34,061 nt of DNA. Origin: Caldifarciminota bacterium. GTDB taxonomy: Bacteria > WOR-3 > Hydrothermia > UBA1063 > CAJXJZ01. The stretch spans positions 1 through 34,061 of the forward strand of contig JALTEL010000046.1 of assembly GCA_027073945.1 (NCBI GenBank). Reading direction: 5' to 3'. This document shows, piece after piece, positions 1 through 7,557 of this stretch. The position numbers and the translations under genes were made by a program. Each line of letters opens with the position of its first letter. Within the stretch, counting starts at the first letter, position 1. Under the pieces are notes generated by a model. That model was not told where the DNA came from, did no database searches, and saw only the letters and a program-made list of their open reading frames with translations.

Positions 1-194
1 GGCTTATATGTGGTATCATTATCTTCCGGATAATATACTGGAGTTGAATCTTTCCTACCTATATCAACAGCATTATGGAAATGAAGATTATCCTTTCGTC
101 TAAAATCTCCAAATCCAGAACTTATCGGGGTCGTTCCATTCACAGGAGAAGAATAAATAAACACTATAAGACACATCAACGAATACACACTCAT
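1..194 (-). CDS. M23-family (LytM-like) peptidase, partial (3' end outside window)
   Basis: This frame was too short and truncated to stand out. It starts with ATG at 194 behind an AGGAGG ribosome-binding site and runs off the left edge. The 64 visible residues begin with a short hydrophobic signal-like stretch (SVYSLMCLIVFIYSS), followed by a segment with SGFGDFR, then HFHNAVDIG, then TPVYYP. That order matches the start of an M23 zinc metallopeptidase domain (GFGxR, HxxxD metal ligands, GtpVya), which usually cuts peptidoglycan cross-bridges outside the cytoplasm. In this reading the metal ligands are the His and Asp of HNAVD. The start lies 12 bp after the stop of the propeller-like gene, so the two are co-transcribed. 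The distal ligands (HxH) lie outside the window, so activity cannot be judged. Confidence 0.6.
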   Translation of the reverse strand, partial: MSVYSLMCLIVFIYSSPVNGTTPISSGFGDFRRKDNLHFHNAVDIGRKDSTPVYYPEDNDTTYK

Positions 195-206
195 TTTTCA
201 AACCTC

Positions 207-1478
207 CTATTCTTCTACTTTGAATATATACGTGCTGTCTGCAAGAAAATCGGGGACTTCCACATATAAATATTTACCATTTAAATAAGTACCCACTCCA
301 TCGCGGTCATTTGGTATATTAGTCGGAAACTGATATTGCCCTACTATATTCTGTAATGTGTCTATTACAAATATCTTTACTGTATCACCTCTTAATGTGT
401 CTCGCATCCCTATATATAATCGCCCCTCTTTATCACAACTCGCAGCCCCTATGTCATATCCGGGATACTCTGCCCAGGTTAACAACCTGTATGGCTCTAA
501 TCTGTATAAAAACATGGCTGACACTGCATACTTAGTTACTGGTCCCCACAAAAGAGCATAATCTTTCCCGCAGAAATCGATGGAAATGCCTTTTGATTTC
601 CATGTATAGTGTACTTGGGGCATACTGTCTGGTATAACTTCTCTTATGAGTTCTCCCGTCGATAGTTTAAAAAGATATACAGAATCAAAATTACCTACCT
701 GGAAATATACACCATCTCTGGATATTTCAGCAAAATTTAAGTGGGACCCTGTTAAATATTTTGTATATAAAAGCTGAACTTCTGGATAAATCCTGCTCAC
801 AAAAACACTATCTCCCCTCACTGCCACAAAATAATCGCCTTCCTTCGATACACTACCAAACAGATATGGATATTCATATCTCTCATATACCCTCCTATTT
901 ATTAAATCTACATATGTCTCAACTGTAAAATAATCACTATCCTTCTCATTTATATTCCATCCCTCATATAAGAACTCTACTTCAGCAAAATCCGTATCCT
1001 CTATCCCATGTATGTCGTATATTCCTATACAATGCCCATTTATTATGGTATCTAACCTCGTGGTGTCTTCCCAATCCTCTCCACTCGGATATATATACCC
1101 CGTCCTTGTCCCCATGCTACTTATTATGTCTGTAAAATCCTCCTCCTTATATATCTCTCCATGTCCGTTCAAGAAATATAATCTTTCTTTATCATTTATA
1201 CTGTCTTCTACGAATACCACAAATATTAAGTCATTGTTGTATATCTTGTATTGGATACCGGACACTGGATAGCCATTAACACTTGTACCTCCTATCTTCA
1301 TATACCATATCCGATTATAATCATGAAATATCCCATAATCGTTATTTCCGTAATCAATTGCATACCACATAATACTGTCATTCGTCGTGTCTATCTCCGC
1401 CCACATCAGTGTCTGCTTCACTGCTCCTATCTTCTGAAGGCTAAGAGCAAGTATTATGTTTATCAATATCATATTCAT
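207..1478 (-). CDS. secreted beta-propeller-like protein of unknown function
   Basis: This is a 423-residue protein whose family I do not recognise. It begins with a hydrophobic segment (MNMILINIILALSLQKIGA) that looks like a signal peptide, so it is probably exported. The rest is rich in aromatic residues, Asp and short beta-strand-like stretches that recur about every 40-50 residues (for example VSKEGDYFVAVRGDSVFV, EISRDGVYFQVGNFDSVYLF, SCDKEGRLYIGM). These resemble blades of a beta-propeller. No catalytic motif is visible. The start ATG follows an AAGGAGG site at good spacing, and a consensus promoter lies upstream. It is followed at 12 bp by an M23 peptidase gene, so an envelope role is plausible, but that rests on context only. 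Confidence 0.55.
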   Translation of the reverse strand: MNMILINIILALSLQKIGAVKQTLMWAEIDTTNDSIMWYAIDYGNNDYGIFHDYNRIWYMKIGGTSVNGYPVSGIQYKIYNNDLIFVVFVEDSINDKERLYFLNGHGEIYKEEDFTDIISSMGTRTGYIYPSGEDWEDTTRLDTIINGHCIGIYDIHGIEDTDFAEVEFLYEGWNINEKDSDYFTVETYVDLINRRVYERYEYPYLFGSVSKEGDYFVAVRGDSVFVSRIYPEVQLLYTKYLTGSHLNFAEISRDGVYFQVGNFDSVYLFKLSTGELIREVIPDSMPQVHYTWKSKGISIDFCGKDYALLWGPVTKYAVSAMFLYRLEPYRLLTWAEYPGYDIGAASCDKEGRLYIGMRDTLRGDTVKIFVIDTLQNIVGQYQFPTNIPNDRDGVGTYLNGKYLYVEVPDFLADSTYIFKVEE

Positions 1479-1526
1479 AAAACCTCCTTGTTTTTTCTCC
1501 CTGACTACCTCTAAATTATGTTTATT

Positions 1527-1555
1527 ATTGTAATGGATAAGAAGCGATTTGTCAA
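1527..1555 (-). promoter_or_regulatory. sigma70-type promoter for the propeller/M23 gene pair
   Basis: On the minus strand a perfect -35 TTGACA (1550-1555) is followed by a 17-bp spacer and a -10 TACAAT (1527-1532), one base from consensus. It points at the start codon at 1478 with a leader of about 40 nt containing AAGGAGG. The rest of the 1556-1717 gap holds only AT-rich sequence with no feature I can support apart from a small hairpin. Confidence 0.75.
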
Positions 1556-1692
1556 GAATCCGGACTGGCTCATTAAAAATTTATAAGTAAAGGATGTATT
1601 TTTTACATTTATATGGAGGAAGGAATTACACGTGAATATTATAAGTAAATTCCTATAAGTTGATATTTTCTGCTTCTCATACCGAGCGCTGC

Positions 1693-1708
1693 AAAGCGAA
1701 TCCGCTTT
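1693..1708 (-). other. small hairpin just after the permease gene
   Basis: AAAGCG and CGCTTT form a 6-bp stem around a 4-base loop, 9-25 bases after the stop codon at 1718. There is no T-run behind it on the minus strand, so it is not a standard intrinsic terminator. It could be a weak 3' end structure. It lies between the permease and the next promoter, where a transcript end would be expected. Confidence 0.25.
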
Positions 1709-1717
1709 AAAAATATG

Positions 1718-2716
1718 CTAATATTTTTCTTTTACAGTCCCCAGAAATCGCTTTATCCAGGGTCCCATGCCATATATCAGAAACATTATATAAATTACCT
1801 GAAGTAATGGTTTAAACGAAAGTGCAAATACTGTAAGAGCACTGAACATCGTTGCCGCAACACTGAGTGATATGGCCTGTGAACTTGCAGTAGCGCCGAT
1901 TATCAGTATCATACCCTGCCTGTATTTCAATTTCAGTATTTTCGCTGCCATTAGCGAAAGGGACGTTTGTATGAGATAATAAATACCAAGACCCAACAAA
2001 ACAAAAATAAATATTATCGGTTGTGCCATAACTATTCTGGAGACTTTTGCAATGGAGAAAAATATGATTATTAGAATTCCTGTGGCGGAGATACCCGGAA
2101 AGAATTTCTTGATATTCATAAAATAGTCCATTCCCTTTTTTCGGATTATCGCATGCCTTGTCAGCAGTCCAAGAACCAATGGTATAAAGATATAGGACAG
2201 TGTAACCACAAAAACTGTCTTTATATTGAAGGAAACAAAAACTCCACCGCTTAGTTTAAGTATAATCGGCGAAAGCACAGGAATCAGTAAAAGACCTATT
2301 ACAGCTATGACAAAAGCGTCTTCAACACTGGCATCAGCTATTCCTGACCATCCAATCAGCATATTTGAACATGGAATTGCTCCCACCATAACCATGGCAA
2401 ATGCAATATCCGGATAATTTTTCAAGATTACTCTTGATACAACAAAAGCGGTAGCAGATGCAATAAAATAGGCAAATGTCAGGGTTACTATTATTAATTT
2501 GAAATTTCTGCCAGCCTTTTTTACTCTTTCAATAATCATGCCCGTAAGCATTGGATAAAGCATTATGAAAACCGCAACAACACTGATTGCTCTTATATTT
2601 GTAGCCCTGAAATCAATAAAATACCCGAAAATAAGGGCAAGTACAAGATCTATAAAAACATAGACATAAAGTTTCTTCTTCAATTCCATGAGGATATTTT
2701 TTATTTTATCCTTCAT
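1718..2716 (-). CDS. ACR3 / bile acid:sodium symporter superfamily permease
   Basis: This 332-residue protein is strongly hydrophobic, with about ten membrane segments spread over its whole length, as in the BASS/ACR3 superfamily (usual length 320-400). Residues near 112-130 (AIPCSNMLIGWSGIADAS, with Cys116) resemble the ACR3 arsenite-efflux segment, in which a conserved Cys is followed by a Trp a few residues later. Substrate cannot be fixed from this: arsenite, another oxyanion and organic anions are all possible, and no arsR, arsC or arsM gene is nearby. The start has only a weak ribosome-binding site (AAAGAA), and an internal Met10 is an alternative. It lies 48 bp after the small zinc-ribbon gene with no clear terminator between, so it may be the tail of the cell-division operon. 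Confidence 0.7.
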   Translation of the reverse strand: MKDKIKNILMELKKKLYVYVFIDLVLALIFGYFIDFRATNIRAISVVAVFIMLYPMLTGMIIERVKKAGRNFKLIIVTLTFAYFIASATAFVVSRVILKNYPDIAFAMVMVGAIPCSNMLIGWSGIADASVEDAFVIAVIGLLLIPVLSPIILKLSGGVFVSFNIKTVFVVTLSYIFIPLVLGLLTRHAIIRKKGMDYFMNIKKFFPGISATGILIIIFFSIAKVSRIVMAQPIIFIFVLLGLGIYYLIQTSLSLMAAKILKLKYRQGMILIIGATASSQAISLSVAATMFSALTVFALSFKPLLQVIYIMFLIYGMGPWIKRFLGTVKEKY

Positions 2717-2764
2717 TTCTTTATGTGCTAAGCAGAGATGCTTGAAAGGAATAACATCCCATAT

Positions 2765-2962
2765 CTAATTATCATCCCTATTTTTTATTCTCGCATCCCA
2801 TATATTGAACCATGACCATTTGTGACATTTCGGGCACCGCATGTATCTTTTCTTTCCCCATCTTATACTCGTTAAAGATGCAAGAGGAATCCACTTATAC
2901 TCAAACTCATACCCGCATTTCGGGCATTTTAACTTGCTTTTTACACCAAATTTCTCTAAAAT
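2765..2962 (-). CDS. small two-CxxC zinc-ribbon protein downstream of ftsZ
   Basis: This is a short gene with no ATG start. The frame ending at the TAG in 2765-2767 encodes about 65 residues with two knuckles, KCPKCGYEFEYKW and RCPKCHKWSWFNIW, separated by a basic stretch with SLTSIRWGKKRYM. The pattern of CPxCG, EF-Y-W-IP, SLT-IR, RYM-RCPxC and KWS-FN-W looks like a conserved small zinc-ribbon family that I associate mainly with archaea; that association is from memory. The likely start is ATT at 2960-2962, about 8 bases after AGGGG. No ATG, GTG or TTG occurs in frame upstream before a stop. The gene lies 37 bp after ftsZ and probably shares its transcript. Function is unknown; nucleic-acid or protein binding is the usual role of such ribbons. 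Confidence 0.65.
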   Translation of the reverse strand: MLEKFGVKSKLKCPKCGYEFEYKWIPLASLTSIRWGKKRYMRCPKCHKWSWFNIWDARIKNRDDN

Positions 2963-2999
2963 CTTTAAACCCCTGTTACTTTAAAATGTATACATAATA

Positions 3000-4106
3000 T
3001 CAATCATTATCTTTCATATACGGAGGAGTGTTTATATCACTATCATCATTTAAATACGGAGGCTTCTCGGCATCAAGCATATCATCATCAGGTTTTGCTT
3101 CCGCAGCTCCGACTCCCCTTCCGCTTGTTGCAATAACGGTGACCTCCACATCTCCTTCAATTTTCTCATCCTTTCTAACACTGGAAATGCCAAAGAAAAT
3201 CTCTACATTATGCCTGTCTGCTCCCGTAAGTTCTTTTATTTTATCAACAGACTCCTTAACGCCTACGAGAGAAATTTTGTCCTCTTTCCCTTGAAAATTG
3301 GCAAGAATTTTACTGGCGCCTATAATTGAACCACCCTGAATAAGCGGATTGCTGACAGCCTCCACAACTGCATCAATTAATGCATTTTCACCAGTACCTT
3401 TGCCGCTGCCCATAATGGCTTTTCCTCCCTCTCTCAGAATGGACTTTAAATCTGCAAAATCCACATTTACATGACCTACATTGAATATTGTGTCTGTTAT
3501 ACCTTTTACAGACTTAAAAAGTGCCCTGTCAGCAAGATTGAAACCCTCTTTAAAAGGTATCTCTTTCGTTGTAAGCGAAAGCAATTTGTCATCTTCAATA
3601 ATAAGCAACGTATCAACCACTCCTTCCAATTCTTTTACCGCTTTGTCAGCCTTTGCTCTCCTTATACGCCCTTCAAATTCAAATGGCAACGTTACAACGG
3701 CAACCGTTAAAGTGTCCATTTCCTTTGCTATTTTAGCAGCAACGGGAATTCCTCCCGTGCCTGTCCCGCCCCCAAGAGTTGCAACGAGTATTAGTAAGTC
3801 TGCACCTTTAATAAACTTCTTTATCCGGTCTGCGGATTCTTCCAATGCCTGTCTGCCTTTTTCCGCATCTCCGCCAACACCAAGACCTCTGAATTTTTTT
3901 TCTCCCAATTCTATCGTGTCATCGGCTCTGGTAATTGATAGTGCTTTGGAATCCGTATTTGCAGCAATTGTACGCACATTGGGCTCCTCTTTAAAACCAT
4001 GTTCAAACATATATGATATTGCATTGCATCCACCGCCTCCTATTCCCATAACTCTGACTTTTGCTCTTACAACTTCTTCATTTTGGCCTAAATCTATCAA
4101 CAACAT
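3000..4106 (-). CDS. ftsZ: cell division GTPase FtsZ
   Basis: This is the tubulin homologue that polymerises with GTP into the division ring at midcell. The 368-residue protein has the N-terminal GIGGGGCNA loop (about residues 21-29), the tubulin/FtsZ signature GGGTGTG (112-118) that binds GTP phosphates, and the T7 loop NVDFAD (214-219), whose Asp216 completes the GTPase site of the next subunit. A linker leads to a tail with two PPY motifs (PPYL 349-352, PPYM 361-364), where FtsZ normally carries a single conserved peptide for FtsA/ZipA-type partners. The start ATG is 11 bp after the ftsA stop, the canonical ftsA-ftsZ order. Length is typical. Confidence 0.97.
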   Translation of the reverse strand: MLLIDLGQNEEVVRAKVRVMGIGGGGCNAISYMFEHGFKEEPNVRTIAANTDSKALSITRADDTIELGEKKFRGLGVGGDAEKGRQALEESADRIKKFIKGADLLILVATLGGGTGTGGIPVAAKIAKEMDTLTVAVVTLPFEFEGRIRRAKADKAVKELEGVVDTLLIIEDDKLLSLTTKEIPFKEGFNLADRALFKSVKGITDTIFNVGHVNVDFADLKSILREGGKAIMGSGKGTGENALIDAVVEAVSNPLIQGGSIIGASKILANFQGKEDKISLVGVKESVDKIKELTGADRHNVEIFFGISSVRKDEKIEGDVEVTVIATSGRGVGAAEAKPDDDMLDAEKPPYLNDDSDINTPPYMKDND

Positions 4107-4117
4107 CTTACACCTCC

Positions 4118-5335
4118 TTAAAAGAGATTGTCTTTAATAAGTTTTATCAAACTTTTCATGCTGAATCCGCTGGGTTGTTGTACCTCACTGAGACCACGAT
4201 TTATTTTCTGAGTTTCAAAATTGACGGCACCCCAGAGAGAGGAAAAATTCATGTCATTCATGGACTCCGGAATATAGCGCATTCCCAACCTTCCTCTCAC
4301 AGCGGGCATTCCAATAACTTCCCTGGCAAGAACTTCTATATGAGGCAGTTTTGCTGTTCCGCCCACAATCGCAGCTCCTCCGGAGAGTTTTCTCTTAAAG
4401 CCCGTTGTTTCAAGCTCTTTATTTATCAAGTTGAATATCTGCTTTACCCTTGCACCTATAATCTCCGCAAGCTTAATATCCGGTATAATATGCTCTTCAC
4501 CCGTTGAATCCCTGAAAGTTATGTCCTTTGCTTCGTCTATTGCCGGTACAGCTCTACCATACTTGATTTTCACTATTTCGGCATCTCTGCGCTTCATCTT
4601 GAGAACAATAGCTATGTCCCTGGTGATATATTCACCTGCAATGGGAATTGATTTTATATGCACAAGCTGATTGTTATGCCACACAGCTATGTCCGTTGTA
4701 TCTCTTCCTATATCAATGAGGATTGAGCCTGAATTAAAATCTTCCTCATCAAATACAGCAAAAGAACTGACCACAGGCTGAGCATGATACTCTATGGGCT
4801 TTATGCCCTCATTTATCAGAGCTGCCTCAAGGTTTTTCAGAATGGTAGAATTTCCTGTTAAAACATAGCTAATAACTTCCAGTCTTACACCGACCATACC
4901 AACAGGATTTGAAACAGGAACACCGTCAACATAATATGCATTAGGTATTAATGAGATTATATCCCTACCCTGAGCCAGGTGAACCGAGCGGGATTGATGT
5001 ATGGCCTCTCTTAAATGGCCAGTTTTTATTATTTTGCCCTCCTGATTACTTGACCCTACTATTGATATTCCTTTGGATTGATTACCCATTATGTGGTCCC
5101 CGGTCACAGTGACATAGGCTTCTCTTGGCAAATTTTTATAACTCCTTCTAAGCTTCTCGAGCAGAGTTTTCAGAGAAACGGAAACACTCTCCACACTTAC
5201 AAGTTTACCACCACTTATTCCCTTTGTTGATGACCATGCAGTACTGAGTACGCGATAGCCTGCGCGGTCAAATGCACATATGGCACCTGACAGCTTGCTT
5301 GACCCTATATCTATAAACATTGCAATATTATCCAT
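4118..5335 (-). CDS. ftsA: cell division protein FtsA
   Basis: This actin-like ATPase tethers FtsZ filaments to the inner face of the membrane. The 405-residue protein starts with the phosphate-binding IDIGSSK motif (residues 9-15) and has a second phosphate loop, LIDIGRDTTDIAV, in the middle. Late in the chain, IVGGTAKLP matches the adenosine loop. The SHS2/1C domain expected of FtsA lies between the first two motifs. The last 15 residues (SMKSLIKLIKDNLF) form a basic amphipathic helix, the usual membrane-targeting sequence. The start ATG overlaps the murB stop by 8 bp, with GGGGG at proper spacing upstream. Confidence 0.96.
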   Translation of the reverse strand: MDNIAMFIDIGSSKLSGAICAFDRAGYRVLSTAWSSTKGISGGKLVSVESVSVSLKTLLEKLRRSYKNLPREAYVTVTGDHIMGNQSKGISIVGSSNQEGKIIKTGHLREAIHQSRSVHLAQGRDIISLIPNAYYVDGVPVSNPVGMVGVRLEVISYVLTGNSTILKNLEAALINEGIKPIEYHAQPVVSSFAVFDEEDFNSGSILIDIGRDTTDIAVWHNNQLVHIKSIPIAGEYITRDIAIVLKMKRRDAEIVKIKYGRAVPAIDEAKDITFRDSTGEEHIIPDIKLAEIIGARVKQIFNLINKELETTGFKRKLSGGAAIVGGTAKLPHIEVLAREVIGMPAVRGRLGMRYIPESMNDMNFSSLWGAVNFETQKINRGLSEVQQPSGFSMKSLIKLIKDNLF

Positions 5336-6197
5336 AAAAAACCCCCTGTTCTATTATTTTAATTTCGTAAAAAAGTTCTATGTCAAATCTTTTTAATACT
5401 TTGCTTTTTCCGATTTCCAATAATCGCATTGCTTGAGAAAACGTGCCATTCCCCCTATTAACAAGAAAATTGGCATGCTTTTCGGAATACTCCATATCCT
5501 TATATCTATATCCCCGCAGTCCCACCATATCCAGAAGCTGGCCAGCTGAATAACTGCCAGAAGGATTTTTAAACGCGCAACCCGCGGTTCGAACCCCTAT
5601 GGGCTGTGAACTTCTCCTCCTTCTCTTAACCTCTTTTATAAGGGATGACATCCTGAATTTGTTTCCCTTTTTTAATTTGAGCACAACTTCAACTATAACA
5701 GAACCTTCAGGAATGTTTGAGCTCCTGTATGAAAAATCAAGTTCTTTTTTATCAAATCTCACAAATTCCCTGCCATTAAAAATTACAATCTCGCTTATCA
5801 ACTCACCAATCTCCCTGCCAAAAGCTCCTGCATTGAGCATGGCCGCCCCCCCTATTGTTCCCGGAATTTCTGACAGTTCCTCCATGCCTGATAGGGATTC
5901 GGAAAGTAAAGCATTGCTCAATATGGGCAAACTAACACCGCTTCCTGCGTACACAGTTTGCCCCTGTATTTTTAAATCTTTGAATTCCGGATGTATAAAA
6001 ACCACATCAGGTATATTATCGCCAATCAATAAGTCTGTTCCTCCTCCAATTATATAAAATTGAAGGCCATTTTTCTTTGTGAATTCAAAAGCCTCTTTTA
6101 TATCTTCCTTTGTCTTTAAATGGACGAAATACTTGCATGGTCCTCCCACACCTATGCTGGTATGATTCTTCAGGTAAACATGTTCCTCAATCTTCAT
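5328..6197 (-). CDS. murB: UDP-N-acetylenolpyruvoylglucosamine reductase MurB
   Basis: MurB reduces UDP-GlcNAc-enolpyruvate to UDP-MurNAc using NADPH and FAD in the cytoplasm. The 289-residue protein has the FAD-binding pattern NHTSIGVGGP near the start, GGGTDLL (51-57), the SGMEELSEIPGTIGGA motif (103-118) and, near residue 207, AGCAFKNP. The length and the absence of a long insertion fit the shorter type II MurB. The position that is the catalytic Ser in Escherichia coli (GSFFKNP) appears as Cys207. I chose ATG at 6197, with GGGAGAG about 8 bases upstream; the preceding TTG at 6200 is less likely. It overlaps murC by 11 bp and ftsA by 8 bp, standing where ddl and ftsQ sit in many dcw clusters. 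Confidence 0.95.
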   Translation of the reverse strand: MKIEEHVYLKNHTSIGVGGPCKYFVHLKTKEDIKEAFEFTKKNGLQFYIIGGGTDLLIGDNIPDVVFIHPEFKDLKIQGQTVYAGSGVSLPILSNALLSESLSGMEELSEIPGTIGGAAMLNAGAFGREIGELISEIVIFNGREFVRFDKKELDFSYRSSNIPEGSVIVEVVLKLKKGNKFRMSSLIKEVKRRRRSSQPIGVRTAGCAFKNPSGSYSAGQLLDMVGLRGYRYKDMEYSEKHANFLVNRGNGTFSQAMRLLEIGKSKVLKRFDIELFYEIKIIEQGVFYG

Positions 6198-7557
6198 CAA
6201 TAAATCTCTCCCCCACTTTGTAAACGTTACCTGCGCCTATTGTCAGCAATAAATCGCCTTTCCTGACAATTTCCTTTACCATTGAAAGTGCATCATCTTC
6301 ATCAGCAGCAAGTCTGACATCATTGTGCCCGGAATTCTTCACTTCATCAAATATGAGTTTTGAAGTAACACCCTCTATCGGGCTCTCACCCGCGGGATAT
6401 ATCGGCAGAATGATAACACTATCGGAATCTTCAAATGCCGGAGCAAAAAGGTGATGCAAATTTTTTGTTCTTGTATACCTGTGAGGCTGAAAAACAACAA
6501 TAATCCTTCCCTTCCACAGATGCTTTAAGGCTTTAAGCGTATTTATTATTTCAGTCGGATGGTGACCATAGTCATCCACAACAAGCACACCACGCTTCTC
6601 TCCCTTTTTCTCTATTCTTCTTCTCACGCCTTTAAACTGCAGAAGGCCATCCTTTATGACGGCAATCGGAACATCAAGCTCAATTCCAGCAGCCACCACT
6701 GCGAGTGAGTTTACAACATTGTGAACTCCCGGAACATTGAGGTGCACATTTCCGGCATTTTCTCCATTAACATATAGAGTATAAGTGGACTCAAAATCTT
6801 TGAAATTTATATTGTCGGCTCTGACCATTGACTGCCGTGCAAGCCCGTAAGTAACTTTTCTCCTTGCAAGATTCTGGATTATGGAAATATTACTTGCCCA
6901 ATCAATATTTATGATCACTGCTCCGTAAAACGGTACTTTATTTGCAAATTCCACAAAGGCCTTTTTTATGTTCTCTATATTACCATAGGTATAGAGATGC
7001 TCTTCATCTATATTTGTTATAACAGCCATTGATGGATACAGTTTTAAAAAAGACATATCGGATTCATCAGCTTCAGCCACAAGGTATTCAGACTCCCCCA
7101 CCCTTGCGCCGCTGTGTGCGCCAACTACCCTGCCTCCGACAACGACCGTGGGGTCAAGACCTGCAAATTCAAGCATCTTGCCTATCATAGAAGTTGTCGT
7201 TGTTTTGCCATGAGACCCCGAAACCGCAATTGAATATTTCATTCTCATTAATTCTGCAAGCATCTCAGCTCTTTTTATAACAGGTATACCAGATGCACGT
7301 GCTTGCACAACCTCAACGTTGTTATCTCCAACTGCTGTGGAAACCACCACAACATCAACGTCTGTAACATTTGAAGCATTATGACCGTAAAAAACCTTTA
7401 TGCCTATGGAACTCAGATACTCTGTCACTTCCGAGGCTTTGATATCAGAACCCTGGACTTCAAAACCAAGGTTATTAAGCACCTCAGCAATACCACTCAT
7501 ACCTGCGCCGCCAATACCAACAAAATGAACTTTTCTATACCTTCTCTTCATTTCCAT
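6187..7557 (-). CDS. murC: UDP-N-acetylmuramate--L-alanine ligase MurC
   Basis: MurC adds the first stem-peptide residue, L-Ala, to UDP-MurNAc using ATP. The 456-residue protein shows the N-terminal UDP-binding loop HFVGIGGAGMSGIAEVL (11-27) and the ATP loop GSHGKTTTT (114-122). Downstream are EADESD, HNVVNSLA and DDYGHHPTE, all typical of MurC, and the length is standard. The start at 7557 lies inside the end of murG (23-bp overlap), with GGAG about 10 bases upstream. Met3 at 7551 is an alternative start. It belongs to the compact dcw operon and acts just after MurB in the pathway. Confidence 0.97.
   Translation of the reverse strand: MEMKRRYRKVHFVGIGGAGMSGIAEVLNNLGFEVQGSDIKASEVTEYLSSIGIKVFYGHNASNVTDVDVVVVSTAVGDNNVEVVQARASGIPVIKRAEMLAELMRMKYSIAVSGSHGKTTTTSMIGKMLEFAGLDPTVVVGGRVVGAHSGARVGESEYLVAEADESDMSFLKLYPSMAVITNIDEEHLYTYGNIENIKKAFVEFANKVPFYGAVIINIDWASNISIIQNLARRKVTYGLARQSMVRADNINFKDFESTYTLYVNGENAGNVHLNVPGVHNVVNSLAVVAAGIELDVPIAVIKDGLLQFKGVRRRIEKKGEKRGVLVVDDYGHHPTEIINTLKALKHLWKGRIIVVFQPHRYTRTKNLHHLFAPAFEDSDSVIILPIYPAGESPIEGVTSKLIFDEVKNSGHNDVRLAADEDDALSMVKEIVRKGDLLLTIGAGNVYKVGERFIDED

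Noticed and set aside
1624..1657. Inverted repeat AGGAATT/AATTCCT in the gap after the permease gene
   Set aside because: The loop is about 20 bases, the stem is AT-rich and there is no T-run, so neither a terminator nor an operator is supported.
2735..2748. Hairpin AAGCA/TGCTT between the zinc-ribbon and permease genes
   Set aside because: Only 5 bp of stem without a T-run; too weak to call a terminator.
2812..2997. Plus-strand 61-residue open frame with two cysteines
   Set aside because: It is the complement of the minus-strand zinc-ribbon gene, whose translation has clear paired CPxC knuckles.
3481..4507. Long plus-strand open frames opposite ftsZ and ftsA
   Set aside because: They mirror highly conserved minus-strand genes, have low-complexity composition and lack their own ribosome-binding sites.
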